Of a stretch of DNA of 64,000 bases, positions 55,968 to 64,000 are shown in pieces. The DNA comes from Strix aluco (Eukaryota; Chordata; Aves; Strigiformes; Strigidae), in assembly GCF_031877795.1 (NCBI RefSeq), contig NC_133931.1:22393264-22457263 (forward strand), read 5' to 3'. The notes under the pieces were generated by a model, which ran no database searches, had not been told where the DNA came from, and was given only the letters and a program-made list of their open reading frames with translations. Positions within the stretch are counted from its first letter, which is position 1. Every line of letters begins with the position of its first letter. Both the position numbers and the translations under genes were made by a program.

Positions 55968-58900
55968 TATTAAGACGATTTACAGGCTTCCAAGCGTCGG
56001 GAAAGGAACTTGTCCCGCCCGTGGAAGCGATCGCGAGTCCCAGGCTTGTTTCCGAGCAGACGCCTGGGCCGCTGCCCACCGCACGGCTGCCCGAGGTGCG
56101 AGGGCTCTGCCGGCCCCACGGCCCTCGTGGGGTGAGGGGTGCGGACGGTCGTTAGATGAGGCTGAGGCAGAGGAGGAGGTTGATACTAGAAGTCCATGTG
56201 GAATGACTGAATTTAATGAAGGAAAGGGAAGTGATTTCAGGTATTTGCAAAGAAAAGGGATGCTGAGGTGAGAACAAAAGGGAAATGAGTGTTCAGACGA
56301 ACGAAGAGCACTGCAGTGGCTCTGGTGCTCAGGCTACTCCTGTCTTCCAGAGACCCAGCTCAGGGATGTGTGAACTGTCCTGCTGCTGCTCCCATGTCGG
56401 CTGCTGGCTGAAACCACACACACCAGACAAGCACATGCCCAGTAGCCTTTAGCTGTGTTCACAAACACAGGCCTGAGCTAATGAGACCTAACTATAGAAA
56501 TGCTGAAGGTTACTAGGCAGGGGTGGCCAAATTTCTCTGCATGGAGCCATTCAAGGTCTCATCAGACTGCTGTTCAGCCATGCAACTCGCTCTGTGCCCC
56601 AGGACTGGAACAGGAAACGCCAGATGCCGAGACATGCAAACCAGGTTTACAAATGGTTTGACAACGTTCAAGCAGTGCTGCCTTTCTGCTAGTGTGCCCC
56701 AAGGTAGTCCGTGCAGTCAGCCACATTCAGGCAAAGAATCTCTCCATGGATGGTGGAGAGTGTGAAGCTGCACGTGGTTGTTCAAAGGACCACAGGCATC
56801 TAAAAAGTCTCTCTTCATGCAGATCTTTTGTGTATTGTTTCCTATGTCACCCCACAGAAACACGAAACCCCCCAAATTCCCTTGTGTGAAACCATTTTAG
56901 CACCTGTATGAATCATGAGGAGGATTATACCTACCTGCCACGGATCTACATAGCTCTGCCATTTGAGCAAATTGAGTAACTTGACAGCTGGAATTAAACT
57001 TGCTATACGAACAAGCAACTGAATCAGGAGCTGACTGACATTTTCCCGGCAGGTTTCACATGTGATGTTAAATGAAATGCTGTTTGCAGGTTGTGGAAGT
57101 TCATGTGTTCTACTGTATGAAAACACTCACCTACATTATCCTTTGTTACTGCTTCAGTTCTCATCCTCCAGCTGGCTTCTGTCCTAGTCTCTCTCAGTAG
57201 TTCCTTCCCATCCTAGAAATATTACATTTTTCTTTTCATGAGGTCTGAGAGGCCGCACACCGTGTGGGTCTGGCAGTGAGAGCACCAGGAGCATGCAAGA
57301 GAGAGTCTCCCCACCCTGCGTCTGCAGAAGCCAGTCTAGGGAAGTTCTTGCTCAGCCCTCCCATGAAGCTGCTGAGTTGCTCTCCATTCCAGGAACACCA
57401 TCAGTTCCTCGGATACACCAAAACCTTGCAGGGACAGGACATGTTCAGTGCAGAGTCACACTCCAGCAGATGCCTACTGAATTCTCTTTCTAGTTTCATT
57501 GACTAAGCCTATAGGCATTTTCGTGGAAACACAAGCAGAACTATCTAGGCCCATCTATACCAACTGAAAAGTCTCTGCCTCCCAGTAAGTAGGGTCAAAA
57601 AATTCTCAGACAAGATTCTGTTATAATTTTAATAAAGGAAAGCAAGCATGTCTTACATGATTTTCATGAAAGCTTAATAAGAAATTTTGCTGAAACAACC
57701 AGACAAAAATTCAAGGTGTGGAAGTTTCAGCCAAAGCACAGAAATTTGTCAAAGTAACAAGCACCTGAAAATAGGGTATTGTGAGGAGTTTAGCAGCCTT
57801 AGCTGTAAGCTCTGCTAGTATCATTCTGTATAAATATGGCATTATATAAAGTAGTTCCATCCAGCGGAATGCATTTTCATGCATAAATTAAGTCTCTGAA
57901 AAACAGATATGGCTAAATAACATTGTTTGACTTCCTTAAAGATTCTCATGTTTTTGTTAGATGATGGGAAAAGGCAGAGAAAAGGAAGGATAAGCCCTTT
58001 CTTCAGTCACCTTATTAATATATTTTCTTTGCTCACTACCTAGTTGCTAAGCAAGTTATTCCAGAGGTTGGTTCACAGAGCCATGATCTAAATATATTTG
58101 TTTCTGGCTCTATAAAGGTCTTGACTAACCAGAGTGAGCAATGTGAGCACTCTCACTGGTATCTAGCAAAGCACCTTTAAGTATCATTATTTGAAGCATG
58201 TGCTCAAATATATTGCTGATTAGGGATGCAGCTACTCAGATTTGTAAGTCCTTTTCTCACCTGGCACTGGAGATATTGTTAACATTTCAGTTAATGTAAT
58301 ATTAATTTGCTGACCTTTCTCTGGCACCACTTCAAACCATTATAGTTTAACAATTTTTACTACAAAGAGTTTAAGTGATTTAGAGCCTTGTTTAAATCCT
58401 GGGTCATCTTCAGATGTCTTTTGATAAATGTAGCAGAGGGGGTTTCAGCAGTGGCTGACAGCAGCTCCCTTCCAAGCTCTGCTGGCTCCTACTGCCTGTG
58501 CAATGGATGTGGTGGAACAGATTGTCTGCCCACGTGCCATCCGACAAGCTTAAACCCATCCTTGGCAGAAATGTTGACAGCTCACCTGGGCTGTGAACTG
58601 AAGCACCCCTTTCTCCTTCAAATTTTTGTGGGGACATCCCTCCAGGAAAGGCAAACAGCAATGTGACCATGTTTACCTGCTGTGGTAACACATTAGCGCC
58701 CCAGGTGCTGATGCACTAGGGAGGAAGGATCTAAAATGGTCAGCAGTTGTCAGGAAGGAGCCTCCCTCTGAGACACAGGGGGTATGTGTGTGTGTGTGTG
58801 GCTTTAGTGCTTGGAGTCTGCACATGAGCACTTGTACGTTGGCTCAAGCTTTCTCCTGTTGACACATCTAAAAGCTTCATAACTGAATTACACTGTTGGA

Positions 58901-61900
58901 ACATTGTACTAAAGTTTGACTTAATGTAATTTAGATATTACAGATTTGCCAGTTACATAGTTCAATGTTGGCTGATTCAGTTATAAGGTTCATAATGTTC
59001 CTGTTATTCTGCATTTAAAACACATTATTCATAATTTGGTGAAATTTAAAAGGACTAAATAGCCAGTAGATGGCACCAATAAATCCTGTTGTGAGACTTA
59101 AAATTGAAAAGTGTAATTCTTGTCTTTTGTTCAAATGCATTTTGGAAATGAAAAAAACCCTAGACAAAACAACATTATTGATATAATTTATTCTGATTAT
59201 TTTACAGTAGTAGTCATGGAAAACATTTCAGTTTATAAACACAATGTGTTTCCTAAGTTAAAACTACCATTTAATTGAACACACGAACTTGTGAGAGAGG
59301 CTTCGTAAGAACACATAGATGTGTTACAGTAATTTCCTAGTTGTTTAGAAAATCCAGTCTTTGATGAGTTAATGCCTTCTGAGCACTTCTCCAATCTCAT
59401 GCAGCTGTGTCAGCTTAAACCTTTCTTTATAATACATTTTTTTCCATAAAGCCTTTAAACTGTAACACACACACACCCCCCAGCCCCCAACAGCAATGAA
59501 ATCTGGAGAAGGAAGCAGATTGAGAAAGCCAGAAGGTTTGTGCATTGCCATGTACTACCTGCATTACTGGGTACTTGGAACCCATGTCATCTTCTTCCCT
59601 GAACACAGTATGACCTATTTAGACTTTAGTCCTTCAAAATATTATGGCTGTGTGGGTTGTAGCACCCACGCACAAGAAGATGTTGACTTCCTTTATGCTA
59701 GAAGGATCTCATCTTTCATTTGTCTGTAAATGACCACACTGTGCCTTCATAGCGTTGCTTTAATAAAACAGTGATTATGCTAATGGTATTCCTTTCCCAA
59801 CAGGTTACCTCACCTAGCCTCTGATATTAAGCACAATGTAAACTAAACAGGAAATATGCTTGTGAAGAGTAAACTTTCCTAAGAATGATCAAGGAAGTTT
59901 CATTCCTTGTGGACTTTTAGCAGCCGCCTTCACTCCTGGTAAATCTGCAACCTGTCTTCTTGGGTGACAGTAAGAGTAGCAGCAATGGCAGGTGTTTTTC
60001 CTGACAGAGCCCCTCTTCTCTCGTTGTTTCTGGGGCTGGGGCAGTACTTGCTTTGGACAATGTCACAAAGGCTGGGGGAAAGGAAATCTGTGCTACAGGG
60101 CATGAGTCATTTCCAATGGAAAAGACAGATATCAACGAAGCACTCTGTTAGAGTGGACAGGCAAGGTGTAGGTGATGCTGACAGCAAAACACGCTGACTT
60201 AATGGGGTATGGTGTAGCTTTGTTCTTCGCTCTCTCCAAAACACTGATGCACTAACTTGAGCTGAACTGCCCCTATCAATACAAAGTGCAATTAGCAAAG
60301 CGGGTTTGACTTCACACACATTTCAAATGCTGCTTTTTAAGTTGGTAGTTCAAGATATTTATTGAAATATGAAGGGATACAAGAAAACAATAGATTTGGA
60401 AGCTCAGGTGCTAACTACTACAAGGTGATTCCAAAGGTACTAATCAACATGTTAAAGGAGAGTAAGGAACATCCACAGCACTGTTTCAGGGTGTTGGTAA
60501 TTACACCCATCCCATACCCAGCTAATGCATACTGTCTTCCCATCATAACAATCCTGTGCTGCAGGGACTTCCCAGGTACTGAGGACCTATGTAACAGAGT
60601 AACTTGTACAAAAAACAGATCTGTCTGTAAGTACATCCTCCCAACACCTCCTCCCAGTGGCATTTCTGGAGTGGCAGATTCACTATTTGCTAAACTGTGA
60701 AGGACAGAAGTTCAGATAGGAAGCACAAATTTTTGTTTTTCATTGCTTCACAATTTCATATTTACCTTTTATAGCATTTTTTTTAATTCCATGGAGTAAA
60801 GTTATTGTTAATGTGTAAGAATTAAGTAGAAATTATCATGACCACTGTATTCATCATCTTTACAAATGGAACAGCAAGTTGTTTTCTGTCAATTTTTTTG
60901 TCACTGTTTATGATAACAGTAAAATTATTTGAATCTTCTGGTTTTAATACTCAGAAATAATAAATGCATCTGCTTTTTGTAAGCTTCTTCACAGGTGCTC
61001 CCAAGCTATTACAAAATGGATACTGAATATGTTTTCAGCTGAGATGTACAGTTCTGTCTGAGATCAATGCAGAATACAAAAATGAGTCACAGTTTAGATC
61101 TTAGGGTAACTGTAACCACATAACAACTCATTTCTCAGGTTAATAAAATCTGCTGCACTCCAGGACTTGTGTCAGCATTACTGTTTTAAACTAGGGTTTG
61201 CGAAATATGCATATGGGACCAGTTATACCACATCATGGGAGATAGTGCTGACCACTGTTAAGACTTACAAATTATATAAACCTCATTTTCTCAGTCTCCT
61301 TCCGTGTCTTTTCATCCTTGCTCATGATCAACCATTATATCACCAGTCAATGTCTGGAAATGAAGCCTTTCCATCCAGGAATTTGTAGTCAGAAAGATTA
61401 TGGAGCCAACTGTGTGAGTGTGAAAGCATCTCAAATACAAATTATGGCAGAAAAATGAAATGTGAAATATTGTTAGACAAAAAAATAAAACTAGACGAAA
61501 CCAATAATGAATGAGAAAGGAAAGGCTTTAGGATGTGTCAGTGGTCATCTCAGTATGTCACAAGCAGAAAAAAATTATTCATTAGCAAGGAATTGATTCT
61601 AAGCACAAAAATACATTTTCTTGCTTACATCTGGTTACCATTCAAATTTGTCTTCCCACCTGGCATAGCAGAGTTTGGGTAGTTCACAGGTATCATCAGT
61701 TGTGACTGACAGATGATTTGAGAGAAGGGGAGTCAGAGAAAGGGCTAACCACCACTCTGTTCTGTATTTTTACATGATTTTTTTAACAAAGTATACTGGT
61801 TCTGTGTTGTGCCTTCATTTTCTTTCTTTGACTTTCTGCCATGTAACTGGATGTGTTCAACTTGAAGGGGAAAGAGGAAGCCAAAAGCCAAAAAGTAAAG

Positions 61901-64000
61901 CTTCAAATAGAGAATGAAGGGCAGGAGGCAAGTGGGAAGGGACAGAGGGATGGGCTTCTCCAAGGCAGTGGGATGAGAAGCAGAGGAGAAAGGCCAGCAG
62001 GCTCTTTGCTTCTCTGAACGGAGCAGACAGGAGGCTGGGTGAGAGTTTACTTGCTGGATGGGGATGGAACTTATAAAGCTCAGCTCTGAGTAATTGCAAA
62101 GGATCTTATGAAGCATCCAGATAGCAAAACAAAGCAAAAAAGTGGCATACAAGCAATAAGAAAAGAGAACCCTGAGATGCGAGGTAGCATTTACGTGTAT
62201 CTGTGACACAGGAATCCTAACCCTCCCTTCTCGCAGCACTGGTTTGTGAAGGCCTGTGGTCTTGGTTTCCAAATTGGGAACATGGCTAAAAGGTATCCAT
62301 AAAGCATTACCTCTTACAAAGGGAAAGTGAAACACACTCATCATCTCCTGGATCCTAGAGAGCTTCTGTGAGACAAAGAGACAATTAGGGATCATGGGAA
62401 ACTTCTCTGGCCTTCTTTGCCAACAGCAGCCTAATCATCATGATTGTCTTTGTCCTCAGGGGACCCAAAGTGCCCTTGAATGACAGACAAGCCCATGTCT
62501 CCTTTCATGGAGATGCTCAGGTACATTGGTGAGATGCCCCTGTCCCACAACAGAACACAGTTCATAGTAGCAGAGGACAATGACTTACCAATGATTAAGT
62601 GGTCATTATTGGGTTTAACTGTCTTGCAAGTCTGCCTCAGGGCCTTAATCTTAGTCCTGCACTGCTATAAATTGCATTTATACCTGTGCTGGGCCACCTG
62701 GGCACAAATGACCATGATGAGTCACCCCATGCCACCAGTGGTCACTCCATGCACTGATGATCCCTTACTCAAACTTTCAGGCAGTTTAAGGACCATCTGA
62801 GAGGTTCAGTTTGGATCATGATATGCTAGAAGTACACATTCTCCTGGAAGATTGCTTTTAATGGTTGCATTTGGGATGAGATTCTGTGCGTGGTCCAACT
62901 TTGGAGTGGTACCATGCTGTAGGACCAATGACTTTCATGGTGAAAAGTGAAGATAAGCAAAGCAATTTCAGCATAGTAGTGGAGGCCATAGGTCTACTGA
63001 GCATCTAGATGGAGAGACTGATCATGGCTGGTAGCTGATACAGACCTAAAGATACTGACAGCACTTAAGGGACTAGGTCAGCCAAGCAGTCCAAATCTCT
63101 AAAAAGGGGAGCAGAGGCATCCAGGGATGGCAGCACTGTTCACAGAGGTCAGAAAGAGAAGGGAAATTCCATACCCAAAGTACTGTAATGCAGCTTCCGG
63201 GACTTTTCCAGAATGTCAGTAGAGCAAAATGGATAGACAAGACCAAAATCAGTTTAACTCACCCAACTCAATTTCTGCTGGAAATGCAATTGGAGTAATG
63301 TATCTAGGATTTTTCAGTCTGGCTCTTGGATTCATGACTCCAATTTTACCATCTCTTCTTTGTGCACCAAATGTCATAAGAGCTAGCATAGAGTAAGAAC
63401 TGAAAATAAGTAGCTAGGAACTTCATTCTTTACCATTGAAGAGCAGTTATTTGCTCCTGCGCATAGAGACTGAAAATAAATTCAAATCAGTAATAACAGA
63501 AAAGATAGTGGTTTGTTTCTATTCTCCTCTTTGTACTTGCATTATACTAACACATGCTTCATTATATTTTGCACCAAATTAATTCAACTTCCTTTGCAAA
63601 ACTCAGGTGAAGGTGTTTAAGCAAGTGTTTTGTAGTAATTTATACTAAAACCAGATACTAACATTTTTAATAGAAGACAAAGAACAGATTCTGTTATCAT
63701 ATCATAATTTTTAATGTATTCATTGATTTACACTGATATAACTAGTATCAGGATTTAATCCAATAGACTCGTGTTTCCATAATTCCATAACTCATATGTT
63801 TCCCTCATTCCATTCTCCTCTCTGTGCTTGTTTTGTCAAGCTATACATGTTTTTGCACCTCTGCCAATTGCATTGTGTCTTTTCTTCAGCCACTAGCAAA
63901 TACAAGGTTTCCACACTCCTGGGAGTAAAGAGAATAATTCAGCTAAGCTTTTGTTTGAGCTCTATGTGAACTGTGTGAGTGAAACTGTTGAATGCCAGGA
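55968..64000. other. Intergenic sequence right of FZD6, no gene recognised
   Basis: I read both strands for the expected neighbour BAALC and found none of its coding sequence. Open frames up to 216 codons occur (61745-62395, -) but have no family motif or splice context that I recognise. Simple repeats are few. Confidence 0.6.
58785..58800. repeat. (TG)8 simple repeat
   Basis: Eight uninterrupted TG dinucleotides. Confidence 0.85.

Noticed and set aside
54746-56271. Open frames up to 362 codons on both strands of the FZD6 CpG island
   Set aside because: Low-complexity Pro/Arg/Ala/Gly translation in several frames at once, no family motif; explained by GC content.
56842-57126. 94-codon - strand frame followed by a donor-like CAG|GTAGGT
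   Set aside because: A single consensus donor without a recognisable protein or matching acceptor is expected by chance.
55968-64000. BAALC, expected from human synteny
   Set aside because: None of its conserved coding segments could be found on either strand; it probably lies beyond the right edge.

Overview
The window is vertebrate nuclear DNA, most likely from a bird. The coding exons are short, have GT-AG or GC-AG boundaries, and encode proteins nearly collinear with human orthologues. The introns and spacers are AT-rich, the gene starts sit in sharp CpG islands, and the one large transposable element is a CR1 LINE, the dominant family of bird and reptile genomes. I see no operon, CRISPR array, tRNA, rRNA or prokaryote-like feature.

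Three genes are supported at splice-site level. (1) On the + strand at 169-2086 are the last two coding exons of SLC25A32, the mitochondrial folate/FAD carrier; the gene enters from the left and its 3' UTR probably runs to about 5.4 kb. (2) On the - strand at 11863-5698 is a complete four-exon CTHRC1, a secreted collagen-repeat glycoprotein (247 aa). (3) On the - strand at 54710-23556 is the complete coding part of FZD6, a seven-pass Frizzled Wnt receptor (709 aa, six coding exons, first intron about 22.8 kb). Its CpG-island promoter is at 54.85-55.87 kb. The order SLC25A32 / CTHRC1 / FZD6 and their relative strands match the human chromosome 8q22 block read in reverse. BAALC, the next human gene, would lie beyond the right edge and was not found.

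Region by region: 1-5.4 kb SLC25A32 tail; 5.4-12.3 kb CTHRC1 and its CpG island, tail-to-tail with SLC25A32; 12.3-22.5 kb spacer with short tandem repeats; 22.5-55.9 kb FZD6, whose large intron holds a 5'-truncated CR1 (34.84-37.0 kb), an older reverse-transcriptase relic (44.8 kb) and simple repeats; 55.9-64 kb spacer with no recognised gene.

CTHRC1 and FZD6 are functionally linked in the literature (CTHRC1 has been reported to stabilise Wnt-Frizzled-Ror2 complexes in planar-polarity Wnt signalling), so the pair is a linked, same-strand ligand-cofactor/receptor neighbourhood. I found no unknown biological system. The most notable sequence-level observations are a GC-AG intron in FZD6, a decayed copy of part of FZD6 exon 6 placed downstream of the stop codon, and opposed poly(A) signals about 30 bp apart between SLC25A32 and CTHRC1.
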